Notes: generated by a model not told the origin, from the sequence alone. 64,000 nt of DNA from Panorpa germanica (GCA_963678705.1 OY783204.1:19416759-19480758), one strand, 5' to 3'. Counted from the stretch's first letter, positions 23,404 through 35,150 are shown. Numbers and translations are program-made.

Positions 23404-24211
23404 TATAACATAATAAACAAATAAAATTAAGTTATTGATGTCATCAAACACTAAGATAATAACTGTATATTACGCACTTATATTATTTGCTAAATATAGA
23501 ACTAATTAATCTGATAATTTTCACCTTGAGTTGATAAAATATTACAAATATTAATTAGGGAGCCATCTTATTACGCTTGTTTAATTAAATCCAAATTAAC
23601 ACGACTATTCAAATTATAAAAATATATTAAAACCTAATTTAAAATGTCAAAATCATGTGATCCATTTTCAGAGCCGTGAAAAGTCAATCAAGTTAATATA
23701 ATTTGCATATTGGCTCGCCTGAGTGTATGTGTGTGTGGTCAAATTACTCATGATTAATTCGGCCGTGGAGGCGTATTAATTATATTAATTTTTAATATGT
23801 AGGAAGGGCAAATTAATGAAATAAAAAAATAGAGTTCGATTATTAATATATTATGTTAATTTAAAATTATCATTAACACTTGATCCGAAATATTAACATA
23901 TGTTTAATTAGTGGTCTAGAACTACGAAAATGTAATAATAATTATTATCAATTAATAAAATTAATTCATAAAGAGTATACCAATAATATACCCTCTAAAC
24001 ACGAAACGTAATCTGATGTATTCTTTAACGTAATATTTACTAACATAAGTGTCATTAAAAAATAAATAAGTCAAAATAAATCTCATAAAAAATTGAATTC
24101 TCCAAAAAAGCCCGTGTTAAAATTATAAAATTTCGATTTCATTTTTTATAAAAACGGCGTTGTCAATTTTAAAATAATTAGGCTCATATGATTTATATTT
24201 AATTAAAGAAT
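23404..24211. other. Gene-free AT-rich stretch
   Basis: Very AT-rich; no ORF or repeat recognised. Confidence 0.5.
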
Positions 24212-24832
24212 AATGGGCTTGTGTCCTATGTCTTAATTTCTATAAAAGTGTACTATATATTGATAAAGTGGGTTACTAGAACCTCAAATGTTCAATTATT
24301 TTTTAATAACTCCTTATATGTAAGGAGATATTAACAATTAAAAAAGTCATTTTTTCCGTTTAATTATTAAAGGGATTCAACGTTGTACACATTCCAAGTG
24401 CATGTGACATCACAATCCTTGAGTAAGGTTACCAACCTTACAGATAATAAATCTCTGCTATATGTATTTATATATCAAAATATCAAATATTATTTACAGC
24501 TATTTCAAGGAACAACGAAATTTCAATATTATGTCTGCCGTAACAGGGTTAAATAAAATAAAAACTTATTATTCTTTGATTTGACTTGATTATTTGACTA
24601 CCAACAGCTATAGAACATTACCACAGCACTGACCTACTTAACAAATAACTGACGTTAAAATGCATTTCACGTCATACAAATATGGCCGACCATTTCTAGC
24701 GCTAAAACTACAATTCAAACTTTTAATTGCTATATCTCCGTCAATATTTAGATATTTAATAAAATAGACACGCCAATACACATTTATTAACATCAATTTT
24801 AATCAACAATTGAAAAATCGACCACTAAAAAA
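24212..24832 (-). mobile_element. Family 1 element, long subtype, minus strand
   Basis: It begins (its 3' end) with AATGGGCTTGTGTCCTATG and runs through the conserved hairpin (24423-24441) and GCGCTAAAACTAC to CGACCACTAAAAAAT. The outermost 15-20 bases of its 5' inverted repeat are missing compared with 13199-13837. Confidence 0.75.
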
Positions 24833-25309
24833 TTTTTAGCAAAGTTTTATAAAATCCGCACTTCGTCTACGATATAATGTATAGGATATAATTTAGACAT
24901 CAATTTAACGTCCTGTAGACACTACTTTATACAAATGCTACTGCAGCTTTATAAGTTATTAAAACATAACTTAGAAGGTCATCACAATAAAATAAACATA
25001 AAACATACATATATTACAGTTGTTTTTAAAAAAACATTATAAACTGTTCATCAACAAAATTTAATTTCGATTTCTTTTTCAATCACATATATATTTTTAC
25101 AGACATTTTCTTTGCAATACAAATACGTTAACATTATTTGTGAAAGGAATAAAAGATATACAGAGTGTTCATAAAATTATTTTATAATGTTGAACTAAAA
25201 CAATAATTAATAAACGTTAATAAACGTATATTGGTGTTTTTATCTTATTAAATATTTAAAAATTGATAAATATATATTATTTTGTTTAATAATAAAATGA
25301 TAAATACTA

Positions 25310-25543
25310 TAGTTCAAATTACGAGAGTTCGGCGGCAACTCATACTTAAAACAAGTTGTGCTGTATAAAGTGCTGATACAACGAAATAGCACTGACTCAC
25401 TTATTTTTCTATAAAGTATATAGGAACGAATAAGACAACATTCATTATCGTATCATAGATGTATATGGCACTTTTAACCATTAACTCTTTTCCATTTAAC
25501 TCTTTAAGTATGAGTTGCCGCCGAACTATCGTAATTTGAACCA
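25310..25543. mobile_element. Family 2 MITE, complete 234-bp copy
   Basis: The terminal inverted repeats are about 40 bp: TAGTTCAAATTACGAGAG, TTCGGCGGCAACTCATAC at the left and GTATGAGTTGCCGCCGAA, CTATCGTAATTTGAACCA at the right. TA flanks both sides (25308-25309, 25544-25545). No ORF. Other copies: 17240, 31521, 43647, 49885. Confidence 0.85.
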
Positions 25544-25659
25544 TATAATGAATTAATATATACTATTTTAAGTTTTAATTTTGTTTTACTGCGTAATATT
25601 TTGGTCGGTATCCTAGTAGTTGATGCCGGTGACGAATTGCAAAGAATATCATAAGCAAT

Positions 25660-26015
25660 GTAATTTATTTTTCGTTTTATATCACGACATTATATTGAAA
25701 CATTATGGGTGACGCAACAGCTGCTATAGCTATGACGTTTAATTCTGCATCTCTTTTGCACTTTTCTTGTTTAAAGGCAAATGGTAGTAAGGAAGAAGAT
25801 GACGAAGCAATAACTCGTACACTGAAGTCATTTTTCTGAGTTTTACCTCTTTAATTATTAAAGGGAAACAAATTACTATTTCAATCGGTGATAACTTTTA
25901 CAATATTGCTAATTAAATAAAATATATAATCCGATATTTGAGATTTTGATAGACAACTTTATCAATATACAGTGCAGTTTTATATAAATACAGTTATGAT
26001 TCAAAAGCCAATTAT
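25660..26015 (+). mobile_element. Family 1-related repeat, right member of an inverted pair
   Basis: Inverted partner of 22610-22985, separated by about 2.7 kb that includes a Family 1 and a Family 2 element. Contains TTAATTATTAAAGGGAA and TATCAATATACAGTGCAG. Confidence 0.65.
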
Positions 26016-26756
26016 ATTACACACTGTGCCAAATAGAGTCATTTATAAACACCGTGTACATTTCATGTATAATAAATCGGAAGGTGAAATTTTTGTTCCG
26101 CCTACGAATCAATGAAACATGGTATTTAGTTATATAAAAATGTTAAGTATCATAAAAAAATAATAATAACAATAAAATGAAACTTGTAATTTAAATTGTA
26201 ACATTAAGAGAGTTGAGTGGTAAAGGCGTTATGGATTGTGTTCGTACGGCCGTGACATTTAGTCAACGTTTGAATAAATAGGACGCTGGTACGTACAGAT
26301 CAACAACGACAATGTACCAACAAACACAAACCCCATGGTCAACTTCATTAGAATCTAAACTCTCAAGAATCAATGTTTGTTTTTTATTAAATAAGTGCAA
26401 ATATATGCTGTAACACATGTGTTTAAGTAGTATTGATGAAGAGCCAACTCCCATGTACACACAGACGAACAGTGTCGATCGTGAACAATTAATTAATATT
26501 TAATCGACAGTAGAGTAACAAAGCCAGTTCTAGATTACTAGAATGAGGGGAACGAAAATTATTTATACTATGATTATTTATAATATGTATCTGCTTTTAC
26601 CATTATTTTTTATTAAAAGAATATTCTGATTTTAAATTTTCAACGATTTTATGTAAAGCCGCGCTTTTAATTTTCTTATTAAAATGATCCTTATGGATAC
26701 ATTCATAAGGTTCATCGTCTACCGACTAGATATATTAAATTGAGTAAGTGTAAGTT

Positions 26757-27022
26757 TAAAGCCTCATTCCCACTAACTGTTTTTATATTTAATTTACTGT
26801 TTTTATCTAATATTTTAATCTAGATTTCAGGTTTTTAGAATAGGCATTCCTTGTCACATTCGTGTTTTAATTTGAGTTTAGTTAATTTAGTTGGTGCGTA
26901 TGCGTTTGACAGTTCGACAAATTTGAATGTGGAATAATTAAAATTGCCGTTTTAAATAACAATTTGTAATAGAAATTGCTTTTACATCTTTATTTTTGAC
27001 AAACTCACATTGACTTCTCAAT
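26757..27022 (+). repeat. Dispersed repeat, inverted relative of 30125-30365
   Basis: Shared in order: CTCATTCCCACT, ATATTTAATTTAC, TATTTTAATCT, TGTGGAATAATTAAAA, ATAACAATT, TTTTTGACAAACTCACATTG. No ORF. Confidence 0.65.
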
Positions 27023-27113
27023 GACCCTAGACACCTCATATGATTTTTTCAAAAACAAAAATCGTTCCCGTTACATTACTAGTGAGGACAAAAACCATGA
27101 ATAGGGCATTAGA

Positions 27114-27117
<4 letters not shown>

Positions 27118-27195
<78 letters not shown>
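27118..27195. repeat. TA microsatellite (about 39 units)
   Basis: Pure TA for about 78 bp. The apparent 95-codon ORF over it (Tyr-Ile repeats) is an artefact. Confidence 0.98.
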
Positions 27196-27200
<5 letters not shown>

Positions 27201-27227
27201 TACATTATGTAACGTCGGTTCGCAATT

Positions 27228-27384
27228 TGTATGGTATCGACGCCTCATATATGTTATACACAATGATATATACTATTGCAATCACTTGAACGAAACCACC
27301 AATGGCATAAAATGTAACGGGAATTGAACCCGAAGACAACAGCAATCTGATGTCAAGTATACCGCTCTCGGACACTGCAATGCA
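27228..27384 (-). mobile_element. tRNA-derived SINE, copy 3 (best pol III boxes)
   Basis: On the minus strand, GTGTCCGAGAGCGGTATA resembles the A box of a class-II (Ser/Leu-like) tRNA, and CGGGTTCAATTCCCG (B box near 27320-27330) follows 45-50 bases later. The 3' part (ACATATATGAGGCGTCG) parallels the tail of the SINE at 7454 and abuts the TA microsatellite. It lacks an acceptor-stem match, so it is not a tRNA gene. Confidence 0.7.
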
Positions 27385-27943
27385 AATAGGCTGACATTAG
27401 AGAAAAATGTAATCTTTTCATTGATTTAACAGGAAATATTTTGAAAATAACTTCTGCAGTATCGAAAGAAATCCAATCTATTGCACAAATAATTTTAATA
27501 TAGTAAACAATTCTAAATGGAATTTATTGTTCATAAATAGAAAAAATATCTTATTAATTTTTTCTTGTTTAGATTTGTGAGAGAAATATTTAACATTTAA
27601 ATGTTATGAAACATTAGGAAATAAAACAGCAAACAATAAAAATAACAGAACAATTACTAAACTCGAACAGCTGTTGGAATTTGTAATTCATAGTTTAATA
27701 ACAAAATCAGAAAAAAGTTAAACGAATTATTGAGACTGTAACCACGCCACAACATGGTGATTCAGAAAACATTCTCTTAAGAATTGTTTCGTTGGTTAAA
27801 ATGAATACAGAGGCGCAGTAGAAACAGTCTTAAAAATATCATATATTTAGAAAAACTTTTATAATTGTACGCGTAACATTTTCTGCTGCTGCTTCTTTAG
27901 CTTTTTGTTTCGTGTACCATTACAGATAGATGTTATGCATGCA
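27385..27943. other. Gene-free AT-rich stretch
   Basis: No domain-bearing ORF or shared repeat seen. Confidence 0.5.
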
Positions 27944-28099
27944 CAGTGCCAGTATTAGAGGTGTGGAGGCAACGAAGGAGTGGAGGCTTCTCATTATTTT
28001 CCGGAAAAAAGGAACAATTTTTTTTCCGTCAAGTCTTTCAAAAATTTATTGCTTCTATCTCTATTGGAGAGCCCCTGCCCCTCCTCAAATCAGAGCCTG
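27944..28099. mobile_element. 156-bp hAT-type MITE with near-perfect 8-bp TSD
   Basis: It starts CAGTGCCAGTATTAGAGG and its right end, read inward, is CAGGCTCTGATTTGAGG, imperfect hAT-like CAG...CTG termini. The flanking octamers TGCATGCA (27936-27943) and TGCATACA (28100-28107) agree at 7 of 8 positions, the hallmark hAT target duplication. Overlapping short ORFs here are not genes. Confidence 0.75.
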
Positions 28100-28800
28100 T
28101 GCATACAAGGCCTCAATATTCAATATACCTTTCAAATGATAATACGCAAGAAACGTTCATGTTTAATAAAATATACAACTTGACGTGGTAATCTTTATAC
28201 AAAAAGATGGTATTTTCGTTTAATTATACATCGATTGTCCACATCATTAGTGAGAAATCTCTGAATCATGAGTTCTCGAATGAGTTCTCTTCTGTTCTGA
28301 GCTATTTTAATTAGAAAATTACCCGATTTGTTTTTTATTTCAAATATAAACGTTAAAGCATTTGCCTCCCTGAAAACCAGGGGTTCAATATCAATATCAA
28401 TTTTCAATATCCACCGGGTTCGGTGGATCAATCAATCACATCTAGCAATTCATTTATTATTTAAGTTATTACATAGCAATTTTTCAGCATATTTTCCTTT
28501 AGTAGCTCTAATATAGTGATATTCAAGAAACACCAAAGCATTAAGGGACAACTACTTATGCTAATCTAAGTTTGTTTCAAAAATTTGCAGACCCAGGGTT
28601 TCTTTTTTACTTAGTAAAAGAGGTTCGCTTTTTTGTGGTTATAAAAGGAGCATTTTTGAACAGTTTAAACTATAACAAAACTCGTTCAATAAATTTCTAA
28701 TGTTTCACGGAAACACTAATCATATTCACTAAAGAACTCCAACGCAATTTGCAGTTTAAAATTTGCTCTTTGTGACCGAGCATAATTTTGTTTTGTAACC

Positions 28801-28863
28801 GGACCCGGATCCGTCGAGGTTTACAGCCTGAAGGCCGTTACTCGACGGGTCCTAGTCCGGGTC
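28801..28863. repeat. GC-rich hairpin in AT-rich surroundings
   Basis: GACCCGGATCCGTCGAG (28802-28818) pairs with CTCGACGG (28841-28848) and TCCGGGTC (28856-28863); the right arm has 6 extra bases that bulge. The loop is 28819-28840. A 60-base GC-rich block is exceptional here. Origin and function unknown. Confidence 0.75.
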
Positions 28864-29914
28864 GGGTACGAAAACCCTACTCTCATTCTCACGCATTTCT
28901 CCCCATACAAATGATTCGAATTTTTATTAAATATATCTGGATTCCGAAACAGTGAATCGACATCAAATTTTCGGGATAGTTGTTAATATTATTATGAGAT
29001 TTAAACGCTTTCTACCATACTCCTCCATTTTTAATCAGATTGACTTCAATTTATATTCTATTTCCATGTCAATTTTCTAAATCAATCTGATTAAAAGTAA
29101 TAGAGTCATTCAAAGTAAATGATGGAATCCTTTTGAAAAAATGAAGCACTAAGAAAGAGACATCTGTTGTTCTTTTTTGAACCAATTTACCTGTTTATTC
29201 CCATAATACCATATGATATAAAAATACAATAATTCCTTATGAATTTTCCCACACAGAAATGAATAAACAAGATTGACAGGCAGGTGACTTATGCTTTAAT
29301 ACCAGATCAACTTAGAAATAAATTAATTGAATATAAAAGTGATTTGTAACAAATGTTTATAGTTGAACTTTTCGATAAATAGGTTAATATATCCGTTAAG
29401 TTGCAAGATTGTGTCCTTGACGGTTGGTAAACCTGCATAATATTTATTGAATTAATTATAATGATATATTAAAACGATTATATCAAACAATTACACCTAA
29501 TTATTTTTAATTCTTAGTTTGTTTTAAAACAAAAACATTATCTATATGTTATTGTTATTATTTTAATTGTTTATTTTTATTAACCGTGTAATTGAACACA
29601 TTAACAGTGTAATAAGATGTATCCGCTTTGTTAATAATTAATTAATATTAAATTAACAAAAATTATTATTTTTTTTAATTGTTTGTCGTCATTGTTTAAC
29701 TTCTGGTTAAAGTTTTATTAATTACCTGCTAAAGTTTATCTAACATAATAAAAGTGACGTGTTACGTAAACGATTCCATCTAATATAGAACGTTTTGTGA
29801 CCAATTCCAAATCTGTATTTCGTATTATAACTATATTCTAAACACCTATAATCCTAATAGACAACTTCTTAAGATTTTATATCCCTCAAAATGTTTTATG
29901 AGTATGCTAAAGTA
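28864..29914. other. Gene-free AT-rich stretch
   Basis: No gene recognised. Two complementary phrases near 29034 and 29080 (AATCAGATTGACTTC, AAATCAATCTGATT) form a small imperfect inverted repeat. Confidence 0.5.
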
Positions 29915-30365
29915 ACATTCCCACTCACTATTTTAATTTAATTTTGAATTTTGTATTTAATTTAAATTACTTGCATATGGTATTATGCGTAGTCAATCCC
30001 AGTTCCATTTTTAATTAAATTTTTACGTTACAAGGTCCAATGCTTATAACTTTAAAATACTAAATTAAAAAAAAACTATATTATATTATAACCTCCAAAA
30101 TGTGACAATCTGTCAAAATGCATTAGGATTTATTTTTTAAAAGAAGTTCAATGTGAGTTTGTCAAAAATAAAGAAATACAAACAATTCTATTACTAATTG
30201 TTATTTAAAACAGCATTTTTAATTATTCCACATTCAATATTGTCCAACTGTTGAATTGTAAAAATTTATATTACTAACAAGCATACCCATGCGCATCAGA
30301 TTAAAATATTAAATAAAAACGTAAATTAAATATCAAAACAGTGGGAATGAGTTTCCACTGGGTTT
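29915..30365. repeat. Head-to-head foldback of one dispersed repeat
   Basis: 29915-30120 (starting TAACATTCCCACTCAC) and 30125-30365 (ending CAGTGGGAATGAGTTTCC) are two opposed, diverged copies of the repeat also found at 26757-27022. Confidence 0.55.
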
Positions 30366-31067
30366 GTGTTTTACGAGATATTTTATTGCCACTTGCACCA
30401 TTGATTTTCAGAAAAAAAACTGCACCAGAAATTTAAAATTTTCTAAAGGTCACCTTTATTTTGGTTTACATCCTGAACTGCATCCTTTCCGGTTACAATT
30501 GGACAAATATCGAATTCTTATCCACAATTTATATCCAGTTCTTACAGCGAAGCGATGGTAGATGCTACAATGCTCTTATATTTGTGTGTTAGATAATTGC
30601 AAACTTTATGAAAAGATATATACAATGATTTCTTAAAACGCGATTTCATACAATACATAACAGATTAATCGCGTTATAAAATATTCTGGTAGACTGCTAC
30701 AAAACATCACTTTCAAAAGACCATCTATTTATGGAACACCCTATATGTGTTAATTATTATAATAATATTTACGCATATCATATTTATTATTCTACTCGAG
30801 TTATAGATAAATTTCAAGGTCAAAGAAAAAAAAATAGAAAATGTATATTTTACTTTTCCAATGCGATTCAATAAATAATAATTGTGGGAACTTAATAATT
30901 AGTTGACTAGTTCGAGTGAGTAACTAAATACTCGTATATTATTGAAACACTTTCTGAAAAGTAACATTAAAAAATAAATAAATAAAAAATGAAAATTATA
31001 CTGATTGTTATGTTATACATTTGATTGCATTTACTGTATAATTTTATTCTCTAAAGAGAAAGCAAGG

Positions 31068-31100
31068 CTGCGAGCTGCGACTGCGACTGCGACTGCGACT
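31068..31100. repeat. CTGCGA hexanucleotide repeat
   Basis: About five tandem CTGCGA units with one variant, ending at GACTAG. It is GC-rich for this window. Confidence 0.85.
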
Positions 31101-31489
31101 AGCTACAGTACGAGTGCTCGTATGCTGATTGGAGTATAACCATTTTTATTTTATTCGCTTGTTCAGTGGCGTAATCATTATAGAAAGAAAGGGGGTTTCA
31201 ATTTGTTTAGCATTTATGTACCTGAAACTAATTAAACTGATTCATAGAGCCGTTCATAGATTCACAGATTTATGTAAAAACTTTGTTATGTAAACTACGA
31301 CAAAGTTATGTAAAAACTATTACGTTAAATAATACATGAATACATGATTTTCTTATAAACATACACCGTTTGCTACACCGCAGCTGTAATAATCTAATTT
31401 TATTTACCTTGGCTTGGTCTCGTTGTCGATGCATATAATACAAGTGAAAACAAATATAACCCTTTTCCACTCATTCCATAGGAATTGAA

Positions 31490-31800
31490 ATAAAATTTAT
31501 TTCAACAAATAGATTAACTATAGTTCAAATTACGAGAGTTCGGCGGCGATTCATAATTAAAACATGTTGTGGGATATAAACTGACGATACAACTAAAAAG
31601 CACTGACTCACTTAATTTTCTATAATGTATATAGAAACGAATAAGATAAAATTCATTATCGTATTATATTTATATAATATATAGATTTATACCGCTCTTA
31701 TAAACTCTTAAGTATAAGTCACCGCCGAACTATCGTGATTTGAACTATAATATGTTTTCTAAATTATAACAAAACTTCAGTCGTTGCAAATACTTCTTTA
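31490..31800 (+). repeat. Dispersed repeat interrupted by a Family 2 MITE
   Basis: The left part ends AAATAGATTAAC and the right part resumes TAATATGTTTTCTAAATTAT. Without the insertion it reads like the intact copy at 31899-31940. The right part also matches, inverted, 31925-32075. Confidence 0.7.
31521..31747. mobile_element. Family 2 MITE, complete 227-bp copy with TA duplication
   Basis: TAGTTCAAATTACGAGAG at the left and CGTGATTTGAACTA at the right, with TA at 31519-31520 and 31748-31749. The unoccupied target sequence AAATAGATTAACTAATATGT is present at 31899-31918, so the insertion point and TA duplication can be read directly. Confidence 0.88.
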
Positions 31801-31898
31801 ATACAGAAATTACAATTTTTATATACTATGCAGAAACTCAACTCTTATTCAGGTGTATGCATTTGATGTTCGAAAACATTTAATTAAAATATTTCAAA

Positions 31899-31995
31899 AA
31901 ATAGATTAACTAATATGTCTTTTAAATAATTACAAAAGTTTTCGTAACGGCTGAAGTTTTGTTATTATTGAAAAGACATATTAGTTAATCTATTT
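31899..31995. repeat. Perfect 25-bp inverted repeat with 47-bp loop
   Basis: 31899-31923 (AAATAGATTAACTAATATGT plus CTTTT) is exactly complementary to 31971-31995. It is part of the larger foldback with 31490-31800. Confidence 0.85.
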
Positions 31996-32834
31996 ATTAA
32001 AGTTTATGTGCATGATACGTAAAAATTTGTAATTTCTGGATTAAAGAGATATTTGTTACCGCTGAAATTTTGTAGACTAATAAGACTCTAGACTAATTGA
32101 TACATTTGTATATTATATAATAATATTTAAGCTACTAGATACTCTTACAATTTAACGTCACTTGTCATTTGAATACTAGTTCAAATGTCCTGATTAGTCA
32201 TGTAATTTAAAGTTCGATTTAATACCGAATTAATTTTGATTGACACCACTAGTCCAAATCGACTGCGTTCTTCACTGACGTTCCGAAACTAAAATTGCCG
32301 CTCAGGAGTAACCGTTTTGCCTCGATTGATTACTGAATTGTACTGATTCAACCAGCTGCTGTAAACAGACTGGTTGACAGATCTTACTCAAATTTGGCTT
32401 AGTAATTATGTACATTGATAATAACTTAATGACAAATTTTTCTTTATAAAATAATCTCTTAATAAATTATCTCGTTACTTTTTAAACACGCCTTTACTAC
32501 GAACATTTTTTCGTATTGTAGTAATGTATAATATCCTGATTAAAATTTGGGTAAGATATTTCGAAGCACGTTCTAAGCCACAGATAGAAAAATATATTTG
32601 AGTACATTCGAGAAAGGAACGCTTTAAAACTTAAAGGTTAAGTCTATAGGGTCGGGTAATGCATTTTTGCTTCTTCAAAAAGAAAACTCTTTTTTTTTGT
32701 TCTCTATAAGTCACCCTATATCGTCCAAATGTCGATTCCTATACTAGGTCGAGTTTAAGAGTATTGTATTCGTATAATGTATTGGTATAATATCAAATTG
32801 TTTGTAGGATTGTATATGTTATAAAATATATGTT

Positions 32835-32926
32835 TACTAATAATATTTTTCTTTTGTTTTAGGTAAGTTTCTGGATAGTATATCACAACTTTTACATAGA
32901 TCAAACATTAACGTGGAAACGTAAGT
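32835..32926 (+). other. Candidate recursive splice site (ratchet point 1) with 58-nt RS-exon
   Basis: A branch-point match TACTAAT (32835-32841) and the pyrimidine run TTTTTCTTTTGTTTTAG end at 32862 and are followed at once by the donor GTAAGT (32863-32868). A second perfect donor, GTAAGT, lies at 32921, so a 58-nt segment (32863-32920) could be defined as an exon first and then removed using the donor at its own start. From the phase-1 exon at 6037 the segment is open and would encode GKFLDSISQLLHRSNINVET. It could therefore also be an ordinary short cassette exon, ending in phase 2. The AG/GTAAGT fusion matches the consensus known for insect ratchet points in long introns. Distance from the first donor is 26.8 kb. 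Confidence 0.55.
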
Positions 32927-33489
32927 TAATCTATTTTATTTACATTTACATATTGTCATTTACGCCACTGCGCTCTGCACACAACCCATTCAGTTCAAGA
33001 GATACAAGTCTCTTTATAAAGTATGAAACACATACAATAAATTAACATACCTATACAAACAAATACATATTTACATAAATTTATATTTCTTTATAATTTT
33101 CTGATTACTTTGTGTCGTATTCATTAGATTGTGCGTGAATTATCATTGCATGTGTGTGTGTGTGTTTCCACGTGCACTTTGTTGCAGCTGTACAAATTGT
33201 TGAATAGTAAATAACTTATATAATAATTTATTATTATTAATTTAAACATTACTTTTATTATGCAATTCGCTATGTTTTATATTTTCCGGCTTGTTTAATG
33301 AACTGTAGATCCTGGTAAAACCTATAATACGATTCAGTTCTACTCCTTTCTATCACCGTATATCGGTTGTCTAGTTTAGTAGTGAGATATCTCCGAATAT
33401 TGAGTCTTGAGATAACGACGAAAGCAATATTGAAGTTATAAACATTCTAGTGCTATTCGACAAGTTAATATGCGTTATAATTTTGTTTG

Positions 33490-33750
33490 GTTGCATTTAT
33501 GAGTTCTTACTCCTCTATTTAATCATTTTAAACTCCATGATTCTATCTCTTTTCCTCTTTCTCCTTCCTTCTACTCTGTTCCTGCTCCATCCACCTCCTT
33601 CTTTGCCTATCTCCTCTCTGCACTCTCTCTATTTCTTTTCACTGACAATCCTGAACTAGCGTTCCTCCTTTATATGCTCCAACGTTTAAATTTCTCGCTC
33701 AAGACCTTTCCTCTATTTCTTCTCAATGTTACTTCCTATATATAACAACA
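33490..33750 (-). pseudogene. Non-LTR retrotransposon C-terminal tail fragment
   Basis: Minus-strand reading gives TLEHIKEE, then FRIVSEKK, then a charged run EEIGKEGGGW ... GRRKRKRDRIMEFKM in shifting frames. This is the same tail type as 10640-10785 and 57230-57510. The first cysteines of the knuckle are lost. Stops and frameshifts throughout. Confidence 0.55.
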
Positions 33751-34092
33751 TACTCAACTCCAAATTCGATTCGAGATGTCTCACTAATGAACTGAATAAT
33801 CGATACATATTTTTAATACATTTTTTAATAATTAGTCGCAATATTATAGGTTATATTACAAATTAAGATAGTCATTTTTGTCTTTCAATCATAACAGGAA
33901 TCAAAATTGATAAAAAATCATTAATTCAACAACGTCATGTTGTTTTCCTACCCTCTTCCCTTCTATGAATTGATGACGCATAAAAGATTTTTTATTTTTT
34001 TTTATTTCAAATGCATGGAAGCGTCTACAAGTTTCACTTTATTGAATAAAATGTAGAAGAAAGGACATATATAGCGATAGGATAGACCACAC

Positions 34093-34285
34093 TGCGTCGG
34101 CTTTTTAACATATGTTACTAATTCCCTTCTTTCCAGATAAAGAATTGCAGTACAGATAACATATATGTAGATACTTCATTTGGTTACCGTATTGTACGGT
34201 AAATGAATCCCCTCTACTAATAATATAACATAATATTTGATCTCGTAAGAAGGAAATTAGTAACATATGTTAAAAAGACGACGCA
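34093..34285. mobile_element. 193-bp foldback MITE with concentric hairpins
   Basis: 39-bp arms (34093-34131 and 34247-34285), containing CTTTTTAACATATGTTACTA, match at 37 of 39 positions by eye. In the centre TTACCGTA-TTG-TACGGTAA (34184-34202) forms a second hairpin sharing almost the same axis. No ORF. Confidence 0.8.
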
Positions 34286-34951
34286 ATGCGGCGAAGGTTC
34301 ATCTTACTGTGTGTAGCTTAATAACTCTTGCTGCATACGCCTTCCCTTTCACGCTTGATACGATAAATTCAATGCGAGCTGTGCGAACCATTGTATGCTT
34401 CCCTTAAAAACAAAAGATACGAATATGTACTTGAAAACAATTTGGCATCAGTCAAAAACAATTAGTGAAAAAAAGTTGTTCACAAAAAATATGTATTATT
34501 AAAATACAAAAACCATGAGCAATACGTAGCAAGGACTTTTACTAAATTAGTGAGTGCATTTGTTACGTATAATCGCTGTCTGTCAAGATAATTAACTTTA
34601 ATATATAATTAATGGTATTGGTTTATCAGCGTATGCATGTATATTAAATATTGGGTTGGGTTAGTGTCTTGTGGGAAACAGAAGGATCGCATAACGAAGG
34701 TAAACAAGTTGATGAAGAACCAAGACCATGGTTAAAACAGCGAACGAATTAAATCAGTAGTGGTCAACATCAGGTCGAAACTGGTCTAACTATTTTATAC
34801 TAAATTTCTAATAAATTCTTTAAGTATTCTAGTGTGTAGACTAAAGGTAAAGATTGTGTTTTATATTTATTTTTTTTATTTATTTATTTATTTGCCTTGA
34901 CTTTTATTCGCCATATCCACCATCAAACATTTTTTATACATATTTAACATT

Positions 34952-35150
34952 TTATAACTCTATTTTACAAATTTCTAAATATTTAAATAATTTACTACTT
35001 AATTTTGAATCACTTAAGAAAAATTTAGTATTAACAGGAAAAATTTTAATCACAACTAATATTTCACTATTGAATTTTGATCTTTCTAAACTATAATTTA
35101 TGCATTCAAATATAATATGATCTAAAGTTCCTTCTTCATTTTGTACAGGT
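34952..35150 (-). pseudogene. Non-LTR retrotransposon C-terminal fragment (diverged copy)
   Basis: The minus strand reads NEEGTLDHIIFECINYSLER, then SKF, IFPVNTKFFLSDSKL, KYLEICK and a stop at 34952-34954. It parallels the longer copy at 43152-43502, but the zinc-knuckle cysteines upstream are deleted. Confidence 0.7.

Noticed and set aside
27040..27327. 95-codon ORF with Tyr-Ile repeats
   Set aside because: It is translation of a TA microsatellite; no domain and no gene context. The same applies to the ORF at 47340-47549.
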